64,000 nt of DNA. Origin: Apostichopus japonicus (taxonomy: Eukaryota; Echinodermata; Holothuroidea; Aspidochirotida; Stichopodidae). Below, in pieces: positions 11,227-22,400 of the stretch. The DNA is taken from the NCBI RefSeq assembly GCF_037975245.1, contig NC_092572.1, positions 10,671,769 to 10,735,768 on the forward strand. The letters are read 5' to 3'. The notes beneath the pieces are model-generated. The model saw only the letters and a program-made list of their open reading frames with translations, did no database searches and was not told the origin of the DNA. Numbering within the stretch: the first letter of the stretch is position 1; each line of letters opens with the position of its first letter. The translations under genes were made by a program, and so were the position numbers.

Positions 11227-12744
11227 TTTGAAATTAGGTAGACTTTCGCCAAGCCGTTTTCATGCTATGGGCTACTACCGACAAGACTTCATTCAAATCG
11301 TTTTCAATGTAGTGGAACCCATTCCTTTAGTGTACGGTCTATCAGGAATGTTAGGTTTTGTGGCGTGAAATTAAGTAATTTAAGTTGTGCAAAGGTTTGG
11401 AAGAAATTTTGTCCCAAATTCTAATATATGATTAGGTAAAATGTGAAATTACTGAGAGCTGCGTATGGGAGGGGTAAGAGAGACAAAATGGGGGAGGGGG
11501 CAAGGGAGATGGTGTTTCCTTTCTAGCTAAATTAATGGTGGTAACTATTAAGGTAACACAAATTTTCCTGAGTCTGTTGTCAAAACTGAAGGGGTCATAC
11601 CACATTGAATATACAAAGGTAACATGGCCTAGGCCAAACCTTATTTCTAGTTGCTTTTTAAGGAACTTCCAACAATTCCGAATGATTTATACCTACAATA
11701 CCAAATGATTTATACTTACCCACTTACCATAATTCCACAGTAGCCCTTACTCAGTGAGATTCTGCAAAGCTGGGTACTCATCTGTTGCTTATATTCATCA
11801 ATAAATATCAGTTAACAGTTTTCCAGTCAATACCAATCCTTGTTTGGTTCATGTATCACACTACATAACTGCTTGCCAATATTGAAGTTAAGTACTGTGG
11901 CTTGGGTAGGGGTGTGTTGTTTAGGGGAGGGGTGTGGTGTTTTTAGGGGTTTTGGGGAGGGAATGTGGTGCTTAGCGGATTTGGGGAAGGGTTTGGAGTT
12001 TCCCAGCTTTGGGATGGGTGTGGTGTTCACCAGCTTTGGGAAGAGTTAGGGTATTTTGGAGGGATGAGGTGGTTTTGCCACATATGGGGACTTTAATTAA
12101 AAGCGGACTTTCAGTACACAGGACGTGTTTGGATACATTACGTTCTATGGATACTCTGACCAAATATTTTGAGTAGGGCTGTTTTCTTTTTCTTTTGCAC
12201 ATGCATAGTAGAACATAAGTCAACAGTGGAAATAGAGTTGCCTGGTCTTTTATTGATTTTATAACTGTAACAATAAGGCACTTTAAGCAACAGAAAAAAA
12301 GAAAACAAAAAACATTTTGTGACACTCTCCATGAAAGAACATGTTTTAATGTCCTGTGAAAATATGGGCATGAAATATAAATTACTTCGAACACTTCAAA
12401 GTGAAATACTTTGTTCAAATGGAAGGAATAGCTTAACAAAATTTGAATACTTCTTGAAATGAAACACACTTCATACTGTGAAGACTTCATACAATAATGT
12501 TGTCTGAAAAAAAATCACACACAATGTCAAGTGCATTATGACTGGAAGGGGTATTTCAAGGTGGCATAGTGAAGGCATGACATAGCAAAAACAGTTCAGG
12601 TGGCAGGATGGATAGTTTTGTAACTTTGAAATGGTGAGATATACCTGTGACATATAGCATAAGATTAAAATTAAAAGACAAATATATAAAAGTAAAAGGT
12701 AAGAGTAGAAAGTAAATAAATAAGTCCAAACTTGACATATAACT
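11227..12744. other. No gene recognised; G-rich degenerate repeat
   Basis: From about 11895 to 12065 a G/T-rich degenerate repeat of roughly 20-30 bp (GGGTGTGGTGTT, TTTGGGGA) is present. Elsewhere there is only AT-rich unique sequence. Confidence 0.5.
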
Positions 12745-13202
12745 TTAAAAAACCTGGTCTTCTTCAGAAATAGGAGCACCAATAGCAGCCCAACGATCCA
12801 TACTTCCTTTCATATAATTCAAATTATTTCCAACTGACTTGCCCTCTGCCATTTCAGTTCTGAGGTACTTTTTCTTGAGCTGAATTTTGTTGGTTAGAGA
12901 ATCCTTTTCGAACAGAGTACGCAAGGCATCCTAAGCACCACTAGGTTTCTCACTTGTTGTAATTAATTCCAGCTGACTAGATGCTATTGAAAGCACAATG
13001 GTGAAAAATGCCAGTTGTGTCTTTTTCAAGTTTGCACTCTTCTACTTCTCACATACAGTAACCCCAAACTTTCCTGCGCCATCCTCATAGCCCACAGGCC
13101 TTTTGCAAGAAACAAATGTCTCATCTGGAAATTCCATGTCAGCCAGTTCGAGCCATCCATTTTGTTAATTTTCCACGTCATATCTTCTGTTGTTCCAGCC
13201 AT
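12745..13202 (-). pseudogene. Copia-type retrotransposon gag relic
   Basis: The minus strand begins at ATG 13202 with MAGTTEDMTWKINKMDGSNW, then a TWNFQMRHLFLAKGLW block, which matches the start of copia gag (the DUF4219/UBN2 region). After a 1-nt frameshift near the LW codons it continues through one stop to SIASSQLELITTSEKPSG, then DALRTLFEKDSLTNKIQLKK and WAAIGAPISEEDQ, the classic gag core. A TAG replaces the expected Trp before DAL. It ends at a TAA (12745-12747) next to a T run. No protease, integrase or RT follows, and no LTRs were recognised. It is inactive. Confidence 0.85.
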
Positions 13203-14977
13203 ATTGGTCAGTTGTCACGACTAAATTAACCAATTTAAGTACCGACAATTCCCAAGAAATGGTTCCAAAATCAGCACATAAATTCCAAACAACAATCTAT
13301 TCTACACAGTTTACTTCCAGTGTATGTGACTGGGCCAATAACCTGTTCGAGTTAGCTAGAGAATAGGCATGAGACTGCTGAGTATATTACAGCCTGTTGC
13401 TGCACACAACTTGTTCTTTCTATAAGAGTATAACAGAAACTGAGGAAAAATGTAAATTACACATATATAGAAAACAAAATTGCTTAAAGGTAGCACACTA
13501 ATAATACAACCTGATTAAACAAACAATAGTTTGGAGCAGAGTTGTAACAACAGGCACTTAACTGATCCACAGGCTGCATTCCTTCTTACTACGGGTACAT
13601 ATAAGAGAGCTAGGAACTTAAAGATATATAGTATTAAATAGAATGTGAGACTACATTTATTAACAGATTTCTATAAACAAACTCTTATATGAAGACTTCA
13701 GATATGAGGATAATAAACATGAGGATGTAATAAACTCTGGAAGCTCTCTGGGCTAATACTTAATACCAGTGGAACTGCATTTTGCAATGTTAGTCATTAT
13801 ACATAACAAAACAAATCTAATAGTGAATGAAACTTTTCTTCTTTTTGGGAATAACTTTTTTTTGGTCATATATACATGGGAAAGCACCTTAGAGAAATCT
13901 GTGTGTGGCACACACACACATAGGGAAGACTGTACGTGAATGACTAAGTACTTCTACTACTGTACCTATCATAGAAAACAACATAACAATAAAAAGATCG
14001 TAAACTCTCGTTAACAGCAAAACATGTTGTCACAAAATGATCCCTGATATTGTTTTAAGTCACCTGGAATTATAAGTAGCTATGTACAACTACATGGCTC
14101 TATGAGGTGCAATTGTTCTCAAGTACCAGCAGTAGGTCTAACTGTAATAGCAATAAGTATAAAGTGTAAGCAGTATAAAGCAAGCTAGTTTTATTTCTGT
14201 GTTACGTATCTTGCTCTACATATTAAGCATAGGGAATTGGGCCTAGACTTAAGTCATGGATCTAATACCGGTCTTGAACACTTGTAACAAAGTGACATTG
14301 AAATGGATCCCGATCCCAGGATGGAGGAAATTTTCACCCAGTCCAGCTTCAATAAAACTCATAATAAGCCATGATCTTAACTTATACATAGTACAAAGGC
14401 AGTCTACTAGTACTACTAATAATTTTTGTAAAATAATAATAATACTAAATTGTATCTTATGCAGTCCAAATCTTTTCAAGAACAGGCCCCTTAGAATTAT
14501 TACACAAGGACAAGAAGGCGTAGGCTAACAACTAAAGGTTATAAGCCTTAGTCCATTATTAAAATTGGACTAAACTATGCAGGTATTCTAGTATTACTAA
14601 AACTAGGCTAGGGCCTACCTGTAGTAAAAACTTGTCGTAGTATATTACTTTAGTAAATACAAAAGTACTAGGCCTATAGGCTAGCCTAGGCTTGTACTAG
14701 GGGCATAGCCTAGGCCTAGTACAGTAATATTACTGTCCGCTATGCCCTCGAAATTTTAAATTTTAACTATCTAGTAGCCATAAGTAGTACCGTGACTTAT
14801 CAACTCCCTGATTTTTCCATATTAACGCAAAAAATGAAGGGAATCTATGCCGAATAGAAAGATTACGAAAAATAAGAGACGTTGCAAATCTAGCACTAGC
14901 TACATCATAGTCGACATATAGCGCTAGGCTGCACGTTATAGGATACGGTGCTTTCGTGTATATGTGTATAATGTACG
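13203..14977. other. No gene recognised; TAGGCCTA-rich patch
   Basis: Between about 14590 and 14735 the motif GGCCTA/TAGGCC and variants (AGGCTAGCCTAGG, TAGCCTAGGCCTAG) occur many times, giving small palindromes. A (CA)n run is at 13908-13919. No exons are supported. Confidence 0.5.
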
Positions 14978-15070
14978 TTAGGATATATGTATTAGGGGCA
15001 ACCAAAACCAAATAGGAGCACCATTTTCGTTGACCAAAAAATCACACTTTTCGGGGGAGTTACAACTTTT
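14978..15070 (-). CDS. Possible second exon of the 15188-15361 gene
   Basis: On the minus strand the acceptor CATACTTTTCAG is followed by an in-phase frame (phase 0, as exon 1 requires) reading KSCNSPEKCDFLVNENG and ending at TAA (14978-14980). Joined to exon 1 it gives 88 residues. The acceptor is good, but the short hydrophobic tail and lack of any recognised domain leave this uncertain. Confidence 0.35.
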   Translation of the reverse strand, partial: KSCNSPEKCDFLVNENGAPIWFWLPLIHIS

Positions 15071-15187
15071 CTGAAAAGTATGAGTAAGATTCAAGCTTAT
15101 ATATTACAAAAATGCTATTTTTACGTTTAAAAGTTGTCTAAGACGCGAAAGTCACATAACGATAGACGTCGAATCGATTTGACTTAC

Positions 15188-15361
15188 CTTTATGTTTTTG
15201 CGTTGGTCGTCGATAAGAAAATGCACTGTTCTATTGGTAAAATCTTCGTTTCTTTCCGGAAATGATCGTATTTGAGTCTCTAAAGTATCCTTTATCGAGC
15301 TACGATACTCGTAAACCCGAATGACATTGGGATGTTTGCGAATTTTACCGAATACATCCAT
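15188..15361 (-). CDS. First coding exon of an unrecognised minus-strand gene
   Basis: The frame starts at ATG 15361 and reads MDVFGKIRKHPNVIRVYEYR and on to a phase-0 end at KNIK followed by a consensus donor (AAG|GTAAGT). That is 58 codons with a balanced, soluble composition. Upstream, ACTTCCGG (15414-15421; CCGGAAGT on the gene strand) is an ETS/GABP-type promoter motif about 50 bp before the start. A short out-of-frame upstream ATG lies just before the start. I do not recognise the protein. A candidate next exon is at 14978-15070; other exons may be missing. Confidence 0.5.
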
Positions 15362-15413
15362 ACATGGAAGTAGCGAACCGAAGTCCGTAGAACCGGATTT
15401 GCGCGAAACAATT

Positions 15414-15421
15414 ACTTCCGG
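15414..15421 (-). promoter_or_regulatory. ETS-type motif CCGGAAGT
   Basis: This is a consensus ETS/GABP site on the minus strand in a locally CpG-containing stretch, 53 bp upstream of the ATG at 15361. Confidence 0.45.
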
Positions 15422-15647
15422 GTCAAGTAGCTGTGCTCGAAAATTTGCTAGTAACGGTCATATATTGAGGTCAGACTTCCAACTGTGAAGGAAAGGCAGG
15501 AGAAGTGTGGATTTCTGTCATGACTCATTTCTCCAAGGGACCCCCCCCCCCCCCAATTATGGTGCCTCGGTTCATGTTGATATTATTTCGTCTATCTTTA
15601 TATTCTGCGCCAATTGAAAAGCTGTTTGAGAATGGTCTAGAGAAAGA

Positions 15648-15675
15648 CAGACAGACAGACAGGCAGACAGACAGC
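15648..15675. repeat. (ACAG)n microsatellite
   Basis: About seven units with one G interruption. A poly-C tract lies at 15541-15554. Confidence 0.9.
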
Positions 15676-15808
15676 GAAAGAGAGTACATATTTAAACACG
15701 ATACTAGGTGACCATTATTACATATGTCTAGCTTATTATTGATGGTCAATGCTGCTTATGTTGACCAACTGTAATTCGTCAGCAGAAGACCTACCACAAA
15801 ATCGAGGT

Positions 15809-16172
15809 TGTAGAAGTTTTAAAGTTTATGTGTAATTAGTTCAGTAGTCTGTCGCCGATTGGTTGAGGTGAACATTTATTAAGACGGGTGTGCAGCAAGG
15901 CCAAAAACTCAACAACAACAAACAAACAAAAAAAAACAAACAAATGAAAACAACAACCAAACAATCAAATGGAACAGAAAGTTTGGCAGAGTAGAAGTAT
16001 TAAAGTTTATGTGTAATTAGTTCAAAAGTATGTCGCCAATGGGTTTAGGTTAACGTTTATGAAGAAGGGTGTGCTGCAAAACCCACCCCCTCTAAAAGAC
16101 AACAACAAACAAATAAAAACAAATAAATGAAAACAACAACATCCAAACAATCAAATGGAAAATAAAGCTTGG
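15809..16172. repeat. Tandem duplication, ~181 bp period
   Basis: Two copies begin GTAGAAGTTTTAAAGTTTAT (15809) and GTAGAAGTATTAAAGTTTAT (15990), share GTGTAATTAGTTCA, GTCGCCRATKGG and AACAATCAAATGGAA, and end in TTGGCAGAGT. Each copy carries an A/AC-rich internal stretch. Confidence 0.85.
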
Positions 16173-19100
16173 CAGAGTGTTCGTACCTCTTCGGCAAACC
16201 TATCAGCTCCCTTGAAGGAGTTAGGAGTCAATCATCAAAGATGACAATAAAACTGTTACATAGAGATCAAACCCCTCAAAGGTTTCCTTGTGATTGGCTA
16301 ACAACTTTTGACGTTGTATGTTTCGTGGAATAAGCACTAATTGTAGGAAGGGAAACAACAGTGGGTTGATGGATTCCACATGTTGTTAATTTCAGAAATA
16401 ATATGGAGTCATTTATGATTCCTACCTATATATACAAAAAGTCAGGTTTCCCACAACGCAAATGTGTATCATTTGAGCTCACATCAGTCATCAGGTCGGT
16501 TGTAAGTTTTTTGGGTGTCAACTCTTAGAACTCGAGAACGTCTGACGGTCTGAGTATTCTACTTGACAACCGTATATATAGTGCATGGTGAGTGTTACCG
16601 CGACAAGCCAATTATCCGAGCAGCTTGAAACACGGAAATTGAACAAAACCGTTGTTAAGCTATATAGGCTGTGTTCTTAATTATAGAGACAAGTTATGCA
16701 GATGAGAAGCAAGAAAGCTAAACTGCTTAATTAAATTAAACAAAATGTGGAATAATGAGGAGGGATGGTGGGGGGGGGGGGGGTGAGATGGGTGGGTCTT
16801 TATGATGCTGACTTCACTGAGGGGTATATAGGGGTCCAATATCTGACAAATCCCCTTCCCGGGAAACAAGCCTTAACATATTGGGCACTGGGTTGTTCCC
16901 AAATTGGTTTGAACCCATACACCAGGGTTTCTTAAGTATAAGAAACATCAGTTTGGTCGAAGATATCATATAGGTATTGCCATTTAGCCTATATAAAGTT
17001 TTGTAATACTGCCGCATTGGGTATATAAATAGGCCAGGTCGTAATTTGCATATAAAATTCTGGTCGGAAATCGCTATCGGGACACATACCTAAACCATCA
17101 TCTTTAGCTATATATGATAAAGATTTTTGTGATGAATATGGACAGCTTTAAATAGTTTTGAAAACTCTTGCTTCGTTTGAGCGATATCTTGGTTAAAAAG
17201 TCATATCTGAGGATAATTATTTTGAAAATCTGAGATGTCACAGTGTCACTAAGACCCGACGCCCTCTTTTACTTTCTATCTCTTTTCATATTTTCAAGGT
17301 AGAACGTTCACAGTGTATATTCTGTGTGAATTTAGAAGGCAATGTTTGAAAAAAAACATCTCAATTGTTATAAATAATGAAAAATATAAGAAATAGGTTG
17401 CACATGTAGCACGATAATGTCTCAAATTTAGACTTGCTCAAGTATTCTGCCTTGTGTGTGTGAATGAAGATTTAACCGATGCTCTCATCCGAATGGAATG
17501 AGCTTTTTCATTAGTTGTGTGTAGAGGTTGTTCATCACATCACAGCTATCTTTATCACATAGACCAATGATGATAATTGGGAAGTAGTGTCTACTTTAAG
17601 GGAAGAGGCCAATAACTCCTTCAAGTGCACTCTTTCATTATGAGAAGGGGTGCAGGGCAGGGGGGGGGGGGACATCCGGAACGTTTAAACAAGCCCTAAG
17701 TGTGTAATGTGGGGTTTTGGCATAAAGACCTATATATTTTAAACATCGATTAAAAGTTCGTTTAGCACATGATTGACTTTTTTGGCGTTCCATACAGATG
17801 AACCTTTCTTGGTCGTATATATTCGCACTGTGTGTCTCATTAGCTGATTGTATGAATTGGTCACGACGTGCCAAGTACTTAATTAACTCAAAAGGCGTAT
17901 GTAACTATCATTTTCTTACATAATTACGTGCATTAAACCTATATACCAGCAACAAAGAAAAGAAGATATTAAAATGAAGTCAAATACATCAGTTTAATTA
18001 GATTAAATGACATAAATATACCAATGTAACTCATAATCAACGTGAGGGATAGACCGAAGGTATATGGTTAGGTATATAGCCTATCACTCTTAATCGTCCT
18101 TAGCAACCAGTTTAATTTATACTATGACTGATTCGTGATTTGTCATAACATGCCAAAAAGAAGACTTGTTAAATGTTTTCAACATTTTTTATTACTTCAG
18201 ATATAGTAATAATTGGATGGGATTAAATTAGAACAAGACCTTGAATATGAGAATGAGGGGAATATACTATTTAATATTTATTTGTCACAAACAGAAGCAT
18301 TTGGTAAATGGGTCGGCTATTCAACCAAATATATCGAGTGTCTTACTTTAAACAAAGATTACCATTGAACTCAAATACCACTTCATAATTTTTTTGCTCC
18401 AAACGAACGTAGATGAACGAGACACTACATAGAATAGTTCTATTTGGTTTTTCAACTTTTTGAATAGAACAATTCAAAAAGGATTTCGTGTTAGCTGTAA
18501 AACCACAAGTAAAAGGTCAAATTTGTCGACTTTTTGACGATATCATGTGAAATTAAACTCGAGTAAAATCAATGTAATAATCTGTATATAATGCAAACCA
18601 AAATAGTTTTTAGAAAGGTGGCAAAATTAATGTCAAAAATCTGTCGTTTTTAGATGCAAATATCTTACATGGTTAATGTGAGGAAGGATGAGAGGATCTA
18701 AGAAGGAGGCCAAGGGGCCCAAAACGTATAGCTAAAAACCATTTCTTAAAAAATATTATACATTAACATTGTCTTATACTACTTATACCGATATTTTCTT
18801 ATCCGCCGATATTTCGGTATTATAATTTGTAATTTCGGTTTGTTAACCGATACTTATCTGGCCCGATCCTCCTCTTTCCAAGAAATCCTAGATTCGCAAC
18901 TTTTGCTTAACCATGCATGTTCTGTTATGACCTACAACAGGATGCATAGACTAAGGATTCGAGAAAAAAAAATTAAAATAGTTATTACAAGTGTCAAGAA
19001 TATATTCTTGGGTACCTAAGAGCATAACAACTAATTTAGAAACATTTATATTGGTTATCATTAATCTTCATAAATGAGCCTGGACTAAACACTGTTGTTG

Positions 19101-19232
19101 GTTTGTAACTCGGGTTATTTATCTAATCAAGTTTAACAATACTTAATATATGTTTGTTTAATTGACACACATGTTTTTGAATTGTATCATTAACAATAAT
19201 AATCAATATTTGTTTCTTCTATTAACCTGCAG
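16173..19232. other. Upstream of the receptor gene; no ectodomain exon seen
   Basis: I looked here for exons of a class C receptor ligand-binding domain and found none. Poly-G tracts are at about 16767-16780 and 17659-17669. A non-coding 5' exon and promoter of the receptor may lie here, but I cannot place them. Confidence 0.4.
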
Positions 19233-19273
19233 ATTTTGTTTAATTGTACTTGTGAACTACGGTAGTCTTCAAG
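19233..19273 (+). other. Probable 5' UTR part of receptor exon 1
   Basis: A strong acceptor (TTCTTCTATTAACCTGCAG, ending at 19232) precedes this stretch. In the receptor frame a TGA lies at 19253-19255, 21 nt before the ATG. If this acceptor is used, the ATG at 19274 must be the start. Weaker acceptors ending at 19265 or 19273 would allow an upstream coding exon. Confidence 0.5.
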
Positions 19274-19407
19274 ATGGACACCCAAGATACGAACACTCCC
19301 GTATACATCTCGTATTGGTTATTCAGTTGTGTTTGTACGATGGCTTTTATCGGCATCCTTCTTTCTCTCTTCTTCATCGCGTTTAACGTTTTATACAGGA
19401 AATATAG
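19274..19407 (+). CDS. GPR156-like: Receptor exon 1: short N-terminus and TM1
   Basis: The ATG has a good context (TTCAAGATGG). The frame reads MDTQDTNTPVYISYWLFSCV and ends FIAFNVLYRKYR across the splice. The donor is TATAG|GTAAGT, leaving two bases (AG) of a split Arg codon. An in-frame stop 21 nt upstream argues for this start. The only frame open through the upstream side is a different one. Confidence 0.85.
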
Positions 19408-22400
19408 GTAAGTGCGGTATGGCTGTTTACATATGTATATAATGTTTACCATGTTATGTTTCCTTCAACTTAATAAGGTGCAGGGATTCTCATGTATCTG
19501 TTTTGTCCGACTTACCTCGAGGGAGATGACGTCATGATGCTTGGGCGGGGGTGGGGGAGGGGGTCTGATGGGTCGTGACTCGGTACCCATGGAAGATCTT
19601 ATAGGTCGTTGGTCTAAGAGTTGCGGACCTCTGTGTAGGGATTTTAATGTATCTGTTATGTCCTAGTTATATCGAGGGAGAAGACGTCTTCGTTCAATTC
19701 CAGTGGCAGAAAATGTAACAATAACTTTATTGACGAAAACATTCCACACTGGATGAAAAGTCATCAAAATGCAATCTCTTTTTCGAAATGTTATTGTTCC
19801 TCTGTGAATGAGTGAGTTAAATGTTAGAAAACAGAAAGAAGAAGTCAAACACAAACCATTTGCAGTTGAATTATTGTGATGACGTCATTCACTTATTTCG
19901 TGTAAATTTGAAAAAAAAAAAATGTTTTGTAGTCATATCGTCGCCATACAAAATGCACTCAGGATTTGATTTTAACCTGAAAGATGAATAGATTTTCCAG
20001 CAATTTTGTAAAACGATCGACTGCAGCCACTGAGATATCCCTTTGAACGACCCTCGCAGTATGGCTACCATGGCAAGATTGATAACATTGTCTACAAAAG
20101 CGAGGGGGGGGGGGGAAATATATTCCAATATAATGTAACATCCATCCATGTTCCACTATGAATTCTTTCAAGTACAATGGCTGGTATGTAACCGTAGATT
20201 TTCTTAGGTTAACTTTTTCTCCCTCATCCATAAAACGACGTACGTCGCTGGTAGGGGGGGGGGGCGCTTTAGTCCCTAGGAAAATGATGGTCAGTCCCTC
20301 ATCCCCCACCCCAACTGACAGATAGAATATTACAAAGCATATCCTAGTATACAAACATATAACATGAATGTGCGCTACAACTTTAAACAGTCTTCAACGT
20401 TGTTTCAAAAATATAGCACCATTTTGCATCTATAAGCACTCGCCATTTTATAAAACTTTTCACACGGTTGGGGTCATCCCACCCATTACATACCCTCCTT
20501 TGGAAGACATAACATCTTAGCCCCCCCCCCCCTCCCCCGTAAAATATGATAGGGGGTCTCTGGCAGTCTTATCATATACACTTGACTATCATAACATCTT
20601 CCGCCCAGAGTGTTATATGTAAAATTAAATGTATTCGTATATGGGCTATGATGTCAGTGTTGGTAGGCTAGGCTTTGGTTGTATAGTATAATTTGGTATA
20701 CTTTTCCTGATGTATTTAAGCGTATTTGATGATACTACAAACCTATAACGGTATAAACTGGGTTTAATTAAAAAGAGGTTATACCTACCACGTGACAGGC
20801 GTTTCGGAGTGTCTCGCTTAACTAGCTGCTTAACTCGGTAGTCCAGCCGTTTATACAAAAGAGTTCATATGGTTGTTTTATTCGGTTATATCTTGAACAT
20901 TAAACATGGCAATAAAATGAAACCTTCTTTGATAATTTTTTCCCCCCAATGTTCTTACAAAGTTCACTTTGAAATTCTGTTTTTTATTATTCCATAAAAT
21001 TTGACCCGGCCTACTTATGATGTCACGGTTACTCTATTTTTGTTTTCAATTCGAAATTCCGCGTTCATGTGTATATACGTTTAAAGGAATGCCACATGGG
21101 TGAACTCTATGCAAACGAAAGTAAAATGTAAAGACGTTTTGTAATTCATGTTATATCTGTCACAGAGAGATAGATATAGAGTAAGAAGATGATACAGTTA
21201 GCAATATGGAAACACGGTGTGTCCCTGGTGATTTAACAGGTGAGGGTACTATCGCTAGCTGTCCAATGCAGACGAGATTTATGCATTACGATGACATATC
21301 CAATGGGCTTAGACGTGACAAACAAACTTTTTTATGTCACTGCTAAGGGAATCAATTGAACCAAATGACTGCAAAAATTTGTCGAGCGGCGTCAGAAGTT
21401 TTGTTGTTTCTTCGTCCTCTTTACTCTTTCAAATATCGGTACAGATAACAATCTTGCCAAATTGGCTAATATTGTGGAAGGAAAATGGAGTAACTAGATA
21501 AGCACCCGTCAACCCCCTCCCGACAGCCCCCTCCCCACCCACACCCCGTCCTCCAACACCACGCCCTCTTCTCCAACCTTTTACAAAGAGATTTGAGGGA
21601 AACAAACTGTTGGCCACGGCATATCTTTAGATGTTTTCATACAAGTTTGAGATCCAAACTTGGCAAGTGGAATCGCGGCTGTGTAGCCCTATACAGCCTA
21701 CATATCGAAGAAGAAAAAACACATTGCCAATTTAATATCCAAGTAATCTTGAGATAGAAACTCTACAAAATGAGTGTATTCACAGTTGTGTTTTCCCCTT
21801 CCGTCAATGTTCGTATACTTATCTCATTATTATAAATAAAAAATAGAAAATAAAAAAAAAGAGATTTTTTTTCGAGAAGCAGGTGTGAAAAGTTTACCTC
21901 TGGGGAAAGACCCTTTCGTAAAGGCTTTTTAACTTTATAACATAATTCATGTTCGTCACTTTGTTGAATGATCAAGGCACGTAAAATGTTCTTATCATTG
22001 TCAGCCATGGTTCAAGGTTATATTGATGTAAAGAGATTTTAACTGCGATATAAATACATCAAACACTGGCGTCACAGCGAAATAAGAGTTAAAGGAGAAT
22101 ATCAGAAAAACGTTTCGTTTTAACTTGATTTTATTATTTTATGTCGTAACCGGATGACGTAATTATTTCATGTATATACAACGCAATTGTGTTAATAGTT
22201 ATTAGTCAGAAATTATTCGGGGAAGGGGGGGGGGAGGGTGTACGAAGCCACCGCCACCTCTCCACCACCCCCACCCCTCGTCCCCCAATAATAGGTATAT
22301 TATTATGTCACATAGGCCTATAGCTTCATTACCTTCACTGTCAATATCACACATATCACACATTTATGGTTAGCAAAACAATTAATTTTTCAAATTTGTT

